Made by a program: the position numbers and the translations under genes. Of a DNA stretch of 64,000 nt, positions 20,532-30,672 are shown piece after piece. Position 1 is the first letter of the stretch, and each line of letters opens with the position of its first letter. The notes under the pieces were generated by a model that had not been told where the DNA came from, made no database searches, and was given only the letters and a program-made list of their open reading frames with translations. Origin of the DNA: Calothrix brevissima NIES-22 (lineage in GTDB: Bacteria; Cyanobacteriota; Cyanobacteriia; Cyanobacteriales; Nostocaceae); the NCBI RefSeq assembly GCF_002367995.1, contig NZ_AP018207.1:7550199-7614198 (forward strand), in the 5' to 3' direction.

Positions 20532-22409
20532 CTAACTAGCTAGTGCTTCTTGAATTGCCTTGTTGTAAATCACGCGACCTGGTGTTGTGCGGACATACTG
20601 AGACAACAAATTCCCTTGGGCGTCTTCTCTGACTCGGCGGTATTTATACAGCAGAGTCCGGGTACCATCGGTGTTTTCTGTAACTTCTAACGCTTCTGTA
20701 TCTGGCCCGTCTGATTCGACTTCACCATCAAACCGCACGTAGATATAGGCGTGTAAGTCAATTTGCTCTTGCTGGTAAGCCATAATTACATCATCGAGAG
20801 AAGCAAAATACCGTCCCGCCCCTTTGGTAGCACCGGGGTTTTCTGCGGTTAGGTAATATGCTCCCAAAACCATGTCTTGGCTGGGTGTGATAATTGGCTT
20901 ACCGGTTGCTGGTGACAAGATATTATTAGAAGCCAGCATTAATAATCGGGCTTCTGCCTGACTTTCTAAAGACAGGGGAACGTGTACCGCCATTTGGTCG
21001 CCGTCAAAGTCAGCGTTAAATGCTGGACAGACTAAGGGATGGAGTTGAATCGCTCTACCTTCTACCAAAATTGGCTCGAATGCCTGAATCCCTAATCGGT
21101 GCAGTGTCGGTGCCCGGTTTAGTAGTACTGGGTGTCCTTCAATCACTTCTTCCAGTACGTCCCACACGCTGGGGTCGTTACGGGAGATCAGTTTTTTCGC
21201 AGCTTTGATGTTATTAACCATACCGCTACGAATTAAGCGATTGATCACAAAGGGCTGAAATAGCTCAATGGCCATTTCTCTGGGCAAGCCGCATTGGTGG
21301 ATATTTAATTTTGGCCCCACCACAATTACAGAACGACCGGAGTAGTCAACCCGCTTACCTAACAAGTTTTGCCGGAAACGTCCTTGCTTACCTTCAATAA
21401 TGTCTGATAAGGATTTCAAAGGACGGTTATTGGCACCGACTACGGTGCGTCCCCGGCGTCCGTTGTCAATTAAAGCGTCTACTGCTTCTTGCAACATCCG
21501 CTTTTCGTTGCGGACAATAATTTCTGGTGCCAAAATTTCTTGTAGGCGTGCCAGACGATTATTGCGGTTAATTACCCGACGATATAAATCATTCAAATCG
21601 CTGGTAGCAAACCGACCGCCATCCAGCTGCACCATTGGGCGTAAATCTGGAGGAATCACCGGTATCACCGCCATTACCATCCACTCTGGTTTGGAACCAG
21701 TAGCAATGAAGTTGTCAATTACTCGTAGGCGTTTAATTAACTTGGCTCGCTTTTGGCCTTTAGCATTGCCAATTTCTTCCCGCAGGCTTTCGGCTTCTTG
21801 CTCTAAATTAATATCAGCCAGTAAGTGCAACAGTGCCTCAGCACCAATACCTACTTCTACGCCTTGTAGCTGGGAATCTTCACTATAAATTTGGTCTTCA
21901 ATTTCCAGCCACTGGTCTTCACTCAATAGCTGTTTATAGGTTAAAGTTTCCGCATTGCCTGGGCTAAGAACAACATAAGAGTTGAAATAGACAATTTGTT
22001 CTACATCCCGCAAAGGCATATCTAGCAGGATGGAAATATAGCTAGGAATCCCTTTGAGATACCAAACGTGAGCTACTGGTGCTGCCAGCTTGATATATCC
22101 CATGCGGTGACGCCGCACTCGTGATTCCGTAACTTCTACACCACAGCGTTCGCAAACAATACCTCTGTGGCGCACTCTTTTATATTTACCGCAATGACAT
22201 TCCCAGTCTTTTGCTGGGCCAAAAATGCGTTCGCAGAATAAACCGTCCATCTCTGGCTTGAGAGTACGGTAGTTAATAGTTTCTGGTTTGGTAACTTCAC
22301 CAACAACTTGACCGTTAGGCAAGGTGCGTTCGCCCCATTGCCGAATGCGTTCTGGTGATGCCAAGCCGATTTTTACGTAGTCAAACTGATTGGTTTGGGC
22401 GTTTCTCAT
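20532..22409 (-). CDS. rpoC1: RNA polymerase gamma subunit (RpoC1, N-terminal part of beta-prime), 625 aa
   Basis: N-terminal part of split beta-prime, bearing the catalytic magnesium site. Visible are the zinc ligands C-H-C near residue 70 ([14 protein letters not shown], then CERCGVEVT), the bridging [18 protein letters not shown] block, and the universal [17 protein letters not shown] motif around residue 464, whose three Asp residues bind the catalytic metal. Length is the cyanobacterial norm. It lies 147 bp after rpoB in the same direction; the spacer is filled with tandem repeats, but co-transcription is conserved in cyanobacteria. Confidence 0.98.
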   Translation of the reverse strand: MRNAQTNQFDYVKIGLASPERIRQWGERTLPNGQVVGEVTKPETINYRTLKPEMDGLFCERIFGPAKDWECHCGKYKRVRHRGIVCERCGVEVTESRVRRHRMGYIKLAAPVAHVWYLKGIPSYISILLDMPLRDVEQIVYFNSYVVLSPGNAETLTYKQLLSEDQWLEIEDQIYSEDSQLQGVEVGIGAEALLHLLADINLEQEAESLREEIGNAKGQKRAKLIKRLRVIDNFIATGSKPEWMVMAVIPVIPPDLRPMVQLDGGRFATSDLNDLYRRVINRNNRLARLQEILAPEIIVRNEKRMLQEAVDALIDNGRRGRTVVGANNRPLKSLSDIIEGKQGRFRQNLLGKRVDYSGRSVIVVGPKLNIHQCGLPREMAIELFQPFVINRLIRSGMVNNIKAAKKLISRNDPSVWDVLEEVIEGHPVLLNRAPTLHRLGIQAFEPILVEGRAIQLHPLVCPAFNADFDGDQMAVHVPLSLESQAEARLLMLASNNILSPATGKPIITPSQDMVLGAYYLTAENPGATKGAGRYFASLDDVIMAYQQEQIDLHAYIYVRFDGEVESDGPDTEALEVTENTDGTRTLLYKYRRVREDAQGNLLSQYVRTTPGRVIYNKAIQEALAS

Positions 22410-22454
22410 ACTTAAGTGCTGAGTTTTGAGTTATGAGTATATTTAGTTTTTTGT

Positions 22455-22556
22455 TGAAAATTGGGCATTGGGCATTGGGCATTGGGCATTGGGCATTGGG
22501 CATTGATGATTAGTCATAACTGCCTCCCCTAGCCCCTAGCCCCTAGCCCCTAGCCT
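22455..22556. repeat. Tandem heptamers (TTGGGCA) and CCCTAG units between rpoB and rpoC1
   Basis: From about 22459 to 22505, TTGGGCA is repeated about seven times almost without change, followed by CCCTAGC units up to the rpoB stop codon. Together they fill most of the 147-bp spacer inside the polymerase operon. Confidence 0.85.
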
Positions 22557-25500
22557 CTATTCATCATCTTCCAGTGATTCACGGGACAGAGATTCATAGG
22601 TTGGTCGCGGTGGTGTGCGTCTGGCTGATTGGTCTGCCATTAAATCGACTTCCACATCTAAGGAACTGCCATCTGCTTGGGTTTCTACTTTGTGGACGGC
22701 AATATCTAAACCTAAGGATTGCAGTTCTCGCATCAATACCTTAAAGGACTCTGGCGTTCCTGGTCGAGGAATTGCTTTACCTTTAACAATGGCGTTGAGG
22801 GCTTCATTCCGTCCTTGCATATCGTCTGATTTAACAGTCAGCAATTCCTGCAAGGTGTAAGCTGCACCAAAGGCTTCCAATGCCCATACTTCCATTTCCC
22901 CGAAGCGCTGACCACCTTGTTGGGCTTTACCACCCAAGGGTTGCTGAGTAACCAAGGAGTAGGGGCCTGTTGACCGGGCGTGAATTTTGTCATCAACTAA
23001 ATGCACCAGCTTCAGCATGTAAGCTACACCCACGGTTACCGGACGGTCGAAGGGTTCGCCTGTACGTCCGTCAAATACCATGATTTTGCCGGGGTTATCA
23101 GGGTTGTACAGCCAATCTTTACTGGTTTCATCCCTTGCTTCTTGCAATTTGCCATGCACAATCCGGCGCGATGACTCTTCCCCATACATTTCGTCAAAGG
23201 GAGTAATCTTAAACCGCACACCCAAGTTTTGACCAGCCCAGCCTAATAAACATTCAAATACCTGTCCGACGTTCATCCGGCTGGGTACGCCCAAGGGGTT
23301 GAGAACAATGTCTACTGGAGAACCATCTGGTAAGTAAGGCATATCTTCCAACGGCAATATCCGGGAAATAATACCCTTGTTACCGTGGCGTCCTGCCATT
23401 TTGTCGCCGACTTGAATCTTGCGTTTCTGCGCTACGTACACCCGGACTACCATGTTGGCTCCTGGTGGGAGTTCATCCCCTTGTTCGCGGGTAAATAAAC
23501 GCACATCTACGACGCGACCTTTTTCACCGTTGGGAACTCGCAGGGAGTTATCGCGCACATCCCGGGCTTTTTCACCGAAAATCGCCCGCAGTAGTTTTTC
23601 TTCTGGGGGTTGGTCAGATTCACCTTTGGGTGTAACTTTACCAACTAAGATATCCCCGGCTTCTACCCATGCACCAATGCGAATAATTCCTTGTTCGTCT
23701 AGTTGGCGTAAAGCATCTTCCCCAACGTTGGGAATTTCTCGCGTAATTTCTTCAGGCCCTAGTTTTGTTTGTCTGGCCTCAATTTCATATTTTTCAATGT
23801 GAATTGAGGTGTAAACATCATCCTGAACTAATCTTTCAGAAATTAAAATCGCGTCTTCGTAGTTGTAGCCTTCCCAAGGCATGTAGGCGACGACAATATT
23901 TTGACCAAGGGCTAATTCTCCACCTTCTGTGGAGGAACCATCAGCTAATACCTGACCAGCAACTACGCGCTCGCCTATCCGGACTAGGGGTTTTTGGTTG
24001 AGGCAAGTATCTTGGTTGGAACGCTGATACTTGGAAAGGGTGTATTTAATTTCAGTTGTTGTGTTTTTGACCCGGACACGGATTTCTGTGGCATCCGCAT
24101 AAACCACATCGCCATCGGTACGAGAGACGATTACCATCCCGGAGTCTCTTGCACCTTGGGCTTCTAAACCTGTGCCGACTAAGGGACGTTCTGGCTTGAG
24201 CAAGGGTACTGCTTGCCGTTGCATGTTGGAACCCATCAGTGCCCGGTTAGCATCGTCATGCTCCAGGAAGGGAATCATACTAGTAGCTACCGATACAATC
24301 TGTACTGGTGATACTGCTACATAGTCCACCTGTTCTGGGGTGGTGGTGGAGAATTCCTGACGATAGCGTACTGGTACTTGAGGCCCAATAATCATGCCAT
24401 TTTCATCAACAGGAATGTCACCAGGAGCAACGCGCAAGTCGTCTTCCTCATCGGCTGTCATGTATGCTGGCGTCAGGTCAAACCTTACCCGACCATTTTC
24501 CACCGGTCTAAAGGGTGTTTCTAAAAAGCCGTACTGGTTTACCCGCGCATGGGTTGCTAGAGAGCCAATCAATCCCGCGTTGGGGCCTTCTGGGGTTTCA
24601 ATGGGACAAATCCGTCCGTAGTGGCTGGGGTGAATATCTCGGACAGCAAACCCGGCTCGTTCTCTGGTTAAACCGCCAGGGCCTAATGCTGAGAGACGGC
24701 GTTTGTGAGTCAGTTCTGCTAGAGGATTGGTTTGATCCATGAACTGACTTAATTGGCTGGAGCCGAAGAATTCTTTAATTGCAGCTACTAGGGGCTTGGG
24801 GTTAACTAGGGAAGCTGGGGTGAGAACTTCAGCATCGGATACAGTCATCCGTTCCCGAATGATTCTTTCTAAGCGGTTTAAGCCAACTCTGACTTGGTTT
24901 TGCAGCAATTCACCGACGCTTCTGACTCGGCGATTTCCCAAGTGGTCAATGTCATCGATGTTACCGATGTCATATTCCAGGTTGATTAGGTAGTCTACTG
25001 CGGCTAAGATATCCCCAGGAGTTAAGACGCGCATGGTGTCGGGAACCGACAACCGTAATTTTTTGTTGAGCTTATAACGTCCGACACGCCCTAAATCGTA
25101 ACGTTTAGGATCGAAGAATCGCGAGTCTAATAGCTGTTGTCCACCTAAGACTGTGGGTGGTTCACCAGGACGCAATTTGCGATATAACTCCATTAGGGCT
25201 TCTTCTTCTGAAAATTGCCCTTCTTTTTCAATGGTTTTTTGGAAGTACTCAGGATGGCGTAAGGCGTCAAAGATTTCGTTATCTGATAAACCCAGAGCTT
25301 TGAGAAGTACTTGGGCTGAGAGTTTGCGGGTTTTATCAATCCGTACCCACACGAGATCGTTACGGTCTGTTTCAAATTTTAGCCATGCGCCCCGGTTAGG
25401 AATTAAGCTGGCTGAATAGGTACGGCGACCGTTTTTATCAATTTCTGATTTGTAATAAACTCCAGGCGATCGCACAATTTGGTTGACGATCACGCGCTCG

Positions 25501-25856
25501 GCTCCGTTAATAATAAAGGTGCCGCGATCGGTCATCAAGGGCAAATCGCCAATAAAGACTTCTTGTTCTTTAATATCCCCGGTTTCTTTGTTGAGTAACC
25601 TTGTGGGAACATACATTTGGACGGCGTATGTACTATCTCGCCGCTTGGCTTCTTCGACACTGTACTTTGGTTCTTTAAGTTTGTAGTTTTGACCTAAAAA
25701 GTGCAGTTCTAGTTTGCCGGTGTAATCTGTAATCGGACTAAAGGAGTTAAGTTCTTCTATTAACCCTTCTTCTAAAAACCAACGGAAGCTAGAACGCTGG
25801 ATTTCAATCAAGTCGGGTAACAGAAAGGCGGGTTCCATATATGTTTCGTTCGTCAT
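22557..25856 (-). CDS. rpoB: RNA polymerase beta subunit (RpoB), 1099 aa
   Basis: Catalytic beta subunit of RNA polymerase. Conserved blocks include [17 protein letters not shown] at the start, the rifampicin-pocket region [51 protein letters not shown], the [13 protein letters not shown] lysine/histidine block and the C-terminal clamp with [25 protein letters not shown] choose the ATG at 25856 ([16 protein letters not shown]), where family members usually begin, with AGAGG just before it. The in-frame ATG at 25898 would add 14 residues without similarity and overlaps a leader stem-loop. First gene of rpoB-rpoC1-rpoC2. Confidence 0.97.
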   Translation of the reverse strand: MTNETYMEPAFLLPDLIEIQRSSFRWFLEEGLIEELNSFSPITDYTGKLELHFLGQNYKLKEPKYSVEEAKRRDSTYAVQMYVPTRLLNKETGDIKEQEVFIGDLPLMTDRGTFIINGAERVIVNQIVRSPGVYYKSEIDKNGRRTYSASLIPNRGAWLKFETDRNDLVWVRIDKTRKLSAQVLLKALGLSDNEIFDALRHPEYFQKTIEKEGQFSEEEALMELYRKLRPGEPPTVLGGQQLLDSRFFDPKRYDLGRVGRYKLNKKLRLSVPDTMRVLTPGDILAAVDYLINLEYDIGNIDDIDHLGNRRVRSVGELLQNQVRVGLNRLERIIRERMTVSDAEVLTPASLVNPKPLVAAIKEFFGSSQLSQFMDQTNPLAELTHKRRLSALGPGGLTRERAGFAVRDIHPSHYGRICPIETPEGPNAGLIGSLATHARVNQYGFLETPFRPVENGRVRFDLTPAYMTADEEDDLRVAPGDIPVDENGMIIGPQVPVRYRQEFSTTTPEQVDYVAVSPVQIVSVATSMIPFLEHDDANRALMGSNMQRQAVPLLKPERPLVGTGLEAQGARDSGMVIVSRTDGDVVYADATEIRVRVKNTTTEIKYTLSKYQRSNQDTCLNQKPLVRIGERVVAGQVLADGSSTEGGELALGQNIVVAYMPWEGYNYEDAILISERLVQDDVYTSIHIEKYEIEARQTKLGPEEITREIPNVGEDALRQLDEQGIIRIGAWVEAGDILVGKVTPKGESDQPPEEKLLRAIFGEKARDVRDNSLRVPNGEKGRVVDVRLFTREQGDELPPGANMVVRVYVAQKRKIQVGDKMAGRHGNKGIISRILPLEDMPYLPDGSPVDIVLNPLGVPSRMNVGQVFECLLGWAGQNLGVRFKITPFDEMYGEESSRRIVHGKLQEARDETSKDWLYNPDNPGKIMVFDGRTGEPFDRPVTVGVAYMLKLVHLVDDKIHARSTGPYSLVTQQPLGGKAQQGGQRFGEMEVWALEAFGAAYTLQELLTVKSDDMQGRNEALNAIVKGKAIPRPGTPESFKVLMRELQSLGLDIAVHKVETQADGSSLDVEVDLMADQSARRTPPRPTYESLSRESLEDDE

Positions 25857-25892
25857 GCCTCTACCTTTGTCAACCTGGTTAAACTTACCATT

Positions 25893-25933
25893 GGACACTG
25901 CTTTTTGACGGTTCCCACCGCTAGCCAGTGTCC
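25893..25933 (-). promoter_or_regulatory. Structured leader of rpoB
   Basis: GGACACTG at 25893-25900 is exactly complementary to CAGTGTCC at 25926-25933. Inside, CGGT (25909-25912) can pair with ACCG (25917-25920). A further hairpin, ACCTGC ... GCAGGT, lies about 35 bases upstream in the leader (about 25966-25982). The structure is in the rpoB 5' untranslated region and could take part in regulation; this is inference. Confidence 0.45.
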
Positions 25934-26578
25934 GTAGCTGTTTGGGAACTTCTCCTTAAACGCCACCTGCTATGTGCAGGTACGGGCAAACGCAGAAATT
26001 AAAGCTGGAAAGTGCTATTTTGGCAAGCGGGAAAGTACTCCACTAAAAGTGACAATTATAACTAATAACCAGCTACTAGGTTGATTGCTCAAAAGTAGAT
26101 GGTTGAGATAATCTGGAATTAAGTTGGCTTTTGTCACTTCTCCTCCCACAAGCGCGTTAATTAGCCGCCGCAGCTTTTTTCCTGTTTTGTTTTCAATACC
26201 CCTCTATATTTAGACTCACGGTGATATCCTAAAACTAAGGAACCGAGTGGCTCTGAATCGACTCTGGATTAGTATGGCTTTATCTTGGTGGGTGATACTC
26301 ACAAGGCAATTATGTTTAACAGTTTTCTATAGATTAAATACGGAAAAGGTATTTTTCTCAAAGTGTCTAGCTCAACTCATGATTGTCAGTCTTGGCGATC
26401 GCGGCGATTACATCCGCTTGTAGAGATTAGGAGGATGGTCAACCCCAGCAAATAATTAGCTTAGACACCTTAAGGATGACTGCTTTGCGGGTAGCGATGG
26501 TCAAGTTAGTAACTGTGCAAAATCAATCTTAGGAGTTTTATTTTCCTTCCTTTATCATTATGGCGCAAGCAAAATGTT
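25934..26578. other. Long non-coding region between tatD and rpoB
   Basis: About 650 bp without a supported gene; it should contain the rpoB promoter, since the distance from tatD is about 800 bp. A HIP1 site and scattered short inverted repeats are present. I found no tRNA or known riboswitch signature. Confidence 0.5.
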
Positions 26579-26615
26579 TTGGAGGAAATAATTTTAGCAT
26601 ATTTCCATCCTCCAA
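26579..26615 (-). terminator. Hairpin after tatD
   Basis: TTGGAGGA (26579-26586) pairs with TCCTCCAA (26608-26615), and GGAAATA / TATTTCC (26584-26590 / 26600-26606) offers an overlapping pairing. It lies about 45 bases after the tatD stop in the direction of transcription and is followed on that strand by AACATTTTGC, a weak U-tract. Confidence 0.5.
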
Positions 26616-26661
26616 GGTGTTTATTTTTTTGTACACAGCCAACTACACTTAAATGTACACC

Positions 26662-27447
26662 TTATAGTACCAGACTAAATAAGTCGCAGGCATTTTGGGT
26701 GGTTTGGGCGGCGATCGCTTCTACCGTCTGTTTACGCAGTTCGGCTATACTCTCTGCTACATAACGGACATAAGCCGGTTCATTGCGTCCTGTACCTCGT
26801 TTGGGGACGGGAGCCAGGAAAGGACAGTCTGTTTCAATTAGCAAGCGATCGCTCGGTACCATTGCGGCGGTAGCTTGGATTTGCTTGGCATTTTTGAAGG
26901 TAACTGTCCCGCTAAAACTTATGTAGAAGCCTAAATCAATGAACCATTGAGCTTCTTCGGGCGTTCCACCCCAACAATGCATTACACCCCGCACTCGTTC
27001 GCCTTTTTGTTCTCGCCATTTTTGCAACACTTCTCTTACCTGTGCGGCTGCATCGCGGCAGTGGATAATTACAGGTAAATTCAGTTCATAGGCGATCGCT
27101 AATTGCGCTTCAAACACCATGCGCTGTTGCTCATAGTTGTCTGCTTTACAAAAATCCAGTCCCATTTCCCCCATAGCGACTACTTTTGCATCTGATTTAG
27201 CCAATGTAAGAATTTCATCGGCTGTTCCATCAGTCCATTGTTTAGCATCGAGAGGATGTAACCCAACGGCAAAGCTGAGTTCGGGAAACTCGTGTGCTAT
27301 GGCTTGGATACTGGCAAATTCTGCTGGTTCCACGCAGGAATGTATTAAATGCACTACACCTGCTTGTTGCCATCGCGATCGCACTGCTGCTAAATCTTGC
27401 TGAAAAACGTCAAAGTTGATGTGAACGTGAGTGTCAATTAGCTGCAT
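26662..27447 (-). CDS. tatD: TatD family metal-dependent hydrolase (DNase-like), 261 aa
   Basis: Amidohydrolase-fold TIM barrel with two metals; TatD proteins have been shown to act as 3'-5' exonucleases or DNases. All ligands are visible: DTHVH at residues 5-9, GEMGLDF (Glu), IHCRDA (His), MHCWGG (His) and [10 protein letters not shown] (Asp). I set the start at 27447 (MQLIDTHVH). An ATG at 27471 would add eight residues coded by a TTAGTCA tandem repeat and is probably spurious. It lies between rpsT and rpoB, a neighbourhood conserved in cyanobacteria. Confidence 0.93.
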   Translation of the reverse strand: MQLIDTHVHINFDVFQQDLAAVRSRWQQAGVVHLIHSCVEPAEFASIQAIAHEFPELSFAVGLHPLDAKQWTDGTADEILTLAKSDAKVVAMGEMGLDFCKADNYEQQRMVFEAQLAIAYELNLPVIIHCRDAAAQVREVLQKWREQKGERVRGVMHCWGGTPEEAQWFIDLGFYISFSGTVTFKNAKQIQATAAMVPSDRLLIETDCPFLAPVPKRGTGRNEPAYVRYVAESIAELRKQTVEAIAAQTTQNACDLFSLVL

Positions 27448-27449
27448 TT

Positions 27450-27500
27450 TTGTTTTAGAGTCATTAGTCATTAGCCATTAGTCATTAGTAGCAGACTAAT
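27450..27500. repeat. TTAGTCA tandem repeat between rpsT and tatD
   Basis: Four to five units of TCATTAGTCAT / TTAGTCA fill the 70-bp spacer and create an extra in-frame ATG in front of tatD. Confidence 0.7.
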
Positions 27501-27517
27501 GACTAAATGATTTGGGA

Positions 27518-27814
27518 CTACTGTGCCGTTTGTGTAAGTGGTTTGAGTTTATGAGCCAATCTTGACTTTTTCCTGGCTCCATTATTGGGATGAAGCACAC
27601 CTCGCTTAACGGCTTTGTCGATTTTGCTGTAAGCCTCAGCTAATCGCTCCTGTACTTGTTGCTTTAATTCGGGAGTGGGATTAGCAGCATAGACTTCTAC
27701 TGCATTCACGTACTTCTTCATCAGCGTATTGACAGCTGATTTATATGATTTATTACGTAGCCGATTGCGTTCTGCAATATGGGCGCGCTTGAGAGCAGAC
27801 TTTGAATTCGCCAC
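27518..27814 (-). CDS. rpsT: 30S ribosomal protein S20, 98 aa
   Basis: Primary 16S rRNA-binding protein of the small subunit. The sequence begins (M)[20 protein letters not shown], the family signature, and is very basic and helical throughout. The start must be the GTG at 27814, because the ANSKSALKR core follows it directly; an ATG 33 bases upstream would add unrelated hydrophobic residues. GGAACTGACT lies before the GTG. First gene of the rpsT-tatD-rpoB direction and divergent from hisD. Confidence 0.95.
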   Translation of the reverse strand: MANSKSALKRAHIAERNRLRNKSYKSAVNTLMKKYVNAVEVYAANPTPELKQQVQERLAEAYSKIDKAVKRGVLHPNNGARKKSRLAHKLKPLTQTAQ

Positions 27815-28155
27815 AGTCAGTTCCAGAAAGACTATTAATATGTACACACACTACTAGATTTACTAATATAGCATCCATATTGCCAATGTTAAGATTTCCC
27901 AAAAAAATATTGTGGGGCATGGGGCATTGGGCATGGGGCATTGGTTGAGTTACCATTTCTCCCCCTTCCTTGTCCCCCTTATCTCCCTGCTCACCTGCAT
28001 CAGATAATTGGCAACCTATTAACAACACTGGGAGTATCAAAAAAATCCAGGTTAAGCTAGAGAAGGGAATTAGACTCACCTCGGTACCTGTTTAGGTAAA
28101 GAGCAAGATTAATTCTCAGGCGGGTATATTCTAATTTTGGCATTGTGCTTACTCC
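27815..28155. other. Divergent intergenic region rpsT/hisD with GGGGCAT repeats
   Basis: Holds both promoters. At about 27912-27945, GGGGCAT/TGGGCAT units are repeated four to five times, and a CTTCCTTGTCCCCC-type low-complexity stretch follows. The frame running through 27753-28079 on the minus strand consists largely of this repeat and of rpsT read in another frame, so no gene is called. Confidence 0.55.
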
Positions 28156-29457
28156 ATGCTGCGAATTATTACTCAGCAGGCAGACGTCAGAGCAGAACTA
28201 CAACGGATCTGCGATCGCACCCATGACGAACACGTACTTCATAAAGAAGCCACGGTGCGGGAAGTGTTGCAAGCAGTGAAACGCCAAGGCGACAAGGCTG
28301 TATTGCATTACACTGATGAATTTGACAACCAAACTCTCAAGCAGGAGGAACTGCGGGTTACAGGCTCAGAATTGGATGCGGCTTATCAGCAGGTGTCTCA
28401 GGAGTTGATTGCGGCGATTCGGTTAGCTAGCCAAAAAATCGAAGCGTTTCATCGTCAGCGAGTCCCGAAAAACTGGGTTAACTTTGCTGAGGATGAGGTA
28501 GTGTTGGGCAAACGCTACAATCCTGTAGATCGGGCGGGTTTATATGTCCCTGGTGGGCGTGCTGCTTATCCCAGTACGGTACTGATGAATGCCATTCCGG
28601 CAAGAGTGGCTGGTGTACCGCGAATAGTCATGGTGACACCTCCAGGAGCAGGTAAAGCAATTCCTCCGGCTGTGCTAGTAGCAGCTCAAGAAGCTGGGGT
28701 GCAGGAAATTTACCGAGTCGGGGGAGCGCAAGCGATCGCGGCTTTAGCTTACGGTACGGAAACGATTCCGAAAGTTAATGTCATTGTAGGCCCTGGTAAT
28801 ATTTATGTCACGTTAGCTAAAAAACTTGTCTACGGTAACGTCGGGATTGACTGCCTATCAGGGCCGAGTGAAGTGCTAATTATTGCCGATGAAACCGCAA
28901 ATGCCGTACATGTAGCTGCGGATATGCTAGCCAGAGCCGAACACGATCCAATGGCGGCGGCGGTTCTGCTGACTACGGATGCGGCTTTAGCGAAAAATGT
29001 CCAAGTAGCTGTGGAACGACAATTAGTAGATCATTCCCGACGCATTGACACGGAAAAAGCGATCGCTCACTATGGCTTGATTGTGATTGTCGAATCTCTC
29101 AAAGCAGCCGCAGAATTGACTAACGAATTTGCTCCCCAACATCTGGAATTAGCAATTGCCGAGCCTTGGGAATTTCTCCCACAAATTCGCCATGCTGGGG
29201 CAATTTTCTTAGGAGATGCTACACCACCAGCCGTAGGACAATATTTAGCAGGCCCCAACCATACCTTACCGACTTCGGGGGCTGCCCGTTATGCTTCAGC
29301 CTTGAGTGTGGAAACTTTTCTTAAACAATCAAGTATTATCCAATACTCGCAAACTGCATTGCAAAAAGTGGCTGGGACAATTGACGTTCTAGCATCAGTG
29401 GAGGATTTGCCCTCCCATAGCGATTCCGTCAGACGGCGAATTCAGCATGAAGAGTGA
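28156..29457 (+). CDS. hisD: Histidinol dehydrogenase, 433 aa
   Basis: Zinc- and NAD-dependent enzyme that converts L-histidinol to L-histidine in the last two steps of histidine synthesis. Characteristic blocks are GLYVPGGRAAYPSTVLMN, VNVIVGPGNIYVTLAKK, CLSGPSEVLIIAD, the active-site ARAEHDPMAAAVLLT (His), EFAPQHLEL and GPNHTLPTSGAARYA (zinc-binding His). Length is typical. It stands alone, with no other his gene in the window, as is usual in cyanobacteria, where his genes are scattered. Confidence 0.97.
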   Translation: MLRIITQQADVRAELQRICDRTHDEHVLHKEATVREVLQAVKRQGDKAVLHYTDEFDNQTLKQEELRVTGSELDAAYQQVSQELIAAIRLASQKIEAFHRQRVPKNWVNFAEDEVVLGKRYNPVDRAGLYVPGGRAAYPSTVLMNAIPARVAGVPRIVMVTPPGAGKAIPPAVLVAAQEAGVQEIYRVGGAQAIAALAYGTETIPKVNVIVGPGNIYVTLAKKLVYGNVGIDCLSGPSEVLIIADETANAVHVAADMLARAEHDPMAAAVLLTTDAALAKNVQVAVERQLVDHSRRIDTEKAIAHYGLIVIVESLKAAAELTNEFAPQHLELAIAEPWEFLPQIRHAGAIFLGDATPPAVGQYLAGPNHTLPTSGAARYASALSVETFLKQSSIIQYSQTALQKVAGTIDVLASVEDLPSHSDSVRRRIQHEE

Positions 29458-29544
29458 TTGAGAATGGTGAATTTTTGCTGATGATTTGCGAGAAAATCAC
29501 CCATTAGATGCAAAATAAAAGCTTGGGAAATTGAGTATGATATA

Positions 29545-29775
29545 AACTCATAATCCGCGTACCGTAGGGCATACGGAAACGTACCTTGAAATAGGTAAAC
29601 GCTTGGGGAGTAGTCCATCAAAAGGACAACTAGATAGTGAGTGATATTCTAGTAAGTTCGGACTAGACATAATCGTGTGAGACCTTAGTAGGGAGCAATC
29701 CTCAAAGGGCAGTGATTAGCCCAAGAATCCCCGCACCTGGCTTTCGCGAAGTGCGCGGCAATGTCAATTAAGGGG
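29545..29775 (+). ncRNA. Structured element resembling the right end / omega-RNA of an IS605-type TnpB transposon, without tnpB
   Basis: A chain of short hairpins is visible: CCGTA/TACGG (29562-29576), TACC/GGTA (29582-29597), GTCC/GGAC (29613-29627), GGGC/GCCC (29707-29722), and an end hairpin CCCCGCAC/GTGCGCGG with one mismatch (29729-29758). From memory, the core TAGGGAGCAATCCTCAAAGG followed by AGAATCCCCG and a GC hairpin ending near ATGTCAA matches the 3' end of cyanobacterial IS200/IS605 elements, where it is the RNA scaffold of TnpB. No tnpB lies upstream, where hisD ends at 29457. The hairpin is partly decayed. It could instead be a leader RNA of the stress-protein gene. Confidence 0.5.
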
Positions 29776-29784
29776 TCTACTCTT

Positions 29785-29790
29785 GAGGAG
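29785..29790 (+). promoter_or_regulatory. Ribosome binding site deciding the usp start
   Basis: GAGGAG lies nine bases before a GTG at 29800. No such site precedes the ATG at 29761, which sits in the end of the transposon-like element. Confidence 0.6.
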
Positions 29791-29799
29791 ACGAGAGCG

Positions 29800-30225
29800 G
29801 TGTTAAAAAATATCTTGGTAGCTCTAGACGGTTCGGAAATTTCAGAGCGAGTAATTGAGACTTTAAAAGAGTTGGTGCTGGCTCCAGATAGTAAAGTTAT
29901 TCTTTGCCATGTTTTTGCACCGCCAGAGTTAGAGATGGATTTACCAGCAGATCGGCCTCATGCGGATTCACCAACATTGTCTTATTTTTATATTGAAAAA
30001 CAACTGCAATCTTATCAAGAAAGTTTACCTGTACCCAGCCAATTAGAATTAGTTACTGGCTATGCAGCAGACGAAATTATTCGCTTGGCTAATATTTATC
30101 AGGCTGATTTGATTGTCATTGGTAGTCGCGGGTTAACAGGAATGAAGCGAATTGTTCAAGGTTCTGTTAGTAGTCAAGTGGTTGAAGAAGCTAATTGTTC
30201 TGTATTAGTGGTTAAGCCAACTTAA
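29800..30225 (+). CDS. Universal stress protein (UspA family), 141 aa
   Basis: Single Usp domain: LKNILVALDGSE at the N-terminus with the nucleotide-binding Asp, a long middle insertion, then LIVIGSRGLTGMKRIVQGSVS, the GxxGx(9)GS ATP-binding signature, and SVLVVKP at the end. Members bind ATP or other nucleotides and act in stress responses, usually as dimers; the ligand here is unknown. I choose GTG at 29800, which has a ribosome site, and the family core starts right after it. The frame is open to an ATG at 29761 that would add 13 residues coded by the end of the preceding transposon-like element. Confidence 0.88.
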   Translation: MLKNILVALDGSEISERVIETLKELVLAPDSKVILCHVFAPPELEMDLPADRPHADSPTLSYFYIEKQLQSYQESLPVPSQLELVTGYAADEIIRLANIYQADLIVIGSRGLTGMKRIVQGSVSSQVVEEANCSVLVVKPT

Positions 30226-30301
30226 GTAGCTTGGTGCAATTAAAGATAGCTAGTTAAGGTGGTCATTGGTCATTAGTCATCTGTCATTGGTAAGAGTTAT
30301 A
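30226..30301. other. Short spacer with GTCATTGG-type repeats
   Basis: Contains TGGTCATTAGTCATCTGTCATTGG, a degenerate heptamer repeat, after the stress-protein gene. No gene. Confidence 0.4.
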
Positions 30302-30542
30302 ATACCAATTTAATATTAAGACGCTCGTAATTATATTGGAAGATATGGAACTGAAAAAACTCTACGTACCTTTGCCTTCCAGAAATGTAGAGTTTTGTGC
30401 AACTTCACAAATAAATGGTATGAGACCAAGCGAATTTAGTCAGAGAAATAATACCCATTTAAATAGTTTGGCATATCAATATAATCTAGAGGGCATGGCA
30501 ATGCCATGCCCCTACGGTCGCATTCTTTTTTAAAATTGGTAT
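30302..30542. mobile_element. MITE-like element, 241 bp, ends ATACCAATTT / AAATTGGTAT
   Basis: The ends ATACCAATTTA (30302) and TAAAATTGGTAT (30531-30542) form terminal inverted repeats. Near the right end lies the palindrome AGGGCATGGCAATGCCATGC followed by CCCTAC, which recurs at three other places in this window. It encodes no transposase. A 65-codon frame inside it is mostly repeat sequence and is not called as a gene. Confidence 0.55.
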
Positions 30543-30596
30543 AAGTTGGTGTAAATAAACCCAAATATACTAAACATAACTAGGGTAGAAACGCTT

Positions 30597-30650
30597 ACCA
30601 ATGACAAATGACAAATGACAAATGACCAACTACAAATGACAACCCTTATC
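30597..30650. repeat. AAATGAC tandem repeat
   Basis: CAAATGA is repeated about four times, then once more after a short interruption, in the region downstream of the SRPBCC gene. Confidence 0.65.
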
Positions 30651-30672
30651 AGTTATATCTAATTGCACCAAC

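Noticed and set aside
25934-26578. tRNA or other stable RNA in the long tatD-rpoB gap
   Set aside because: No T-arm GGTTCRA signature or cloverleaf could be found.
27753-28079. 108-codon minus-strand frame upstream of rpsT
   Set aside because: It overlaps rpsT in another frame and consists mostly of GGGGCAT repeats and low-complexity sequence.
30336-30533. 65-codon frame ending in a GMAMPCPYGRILF-like sequence
   Set aside because: The frame lies inside the MITE-like element, and its C-terminal part is the palindromic repeat found elsewhere in the window.
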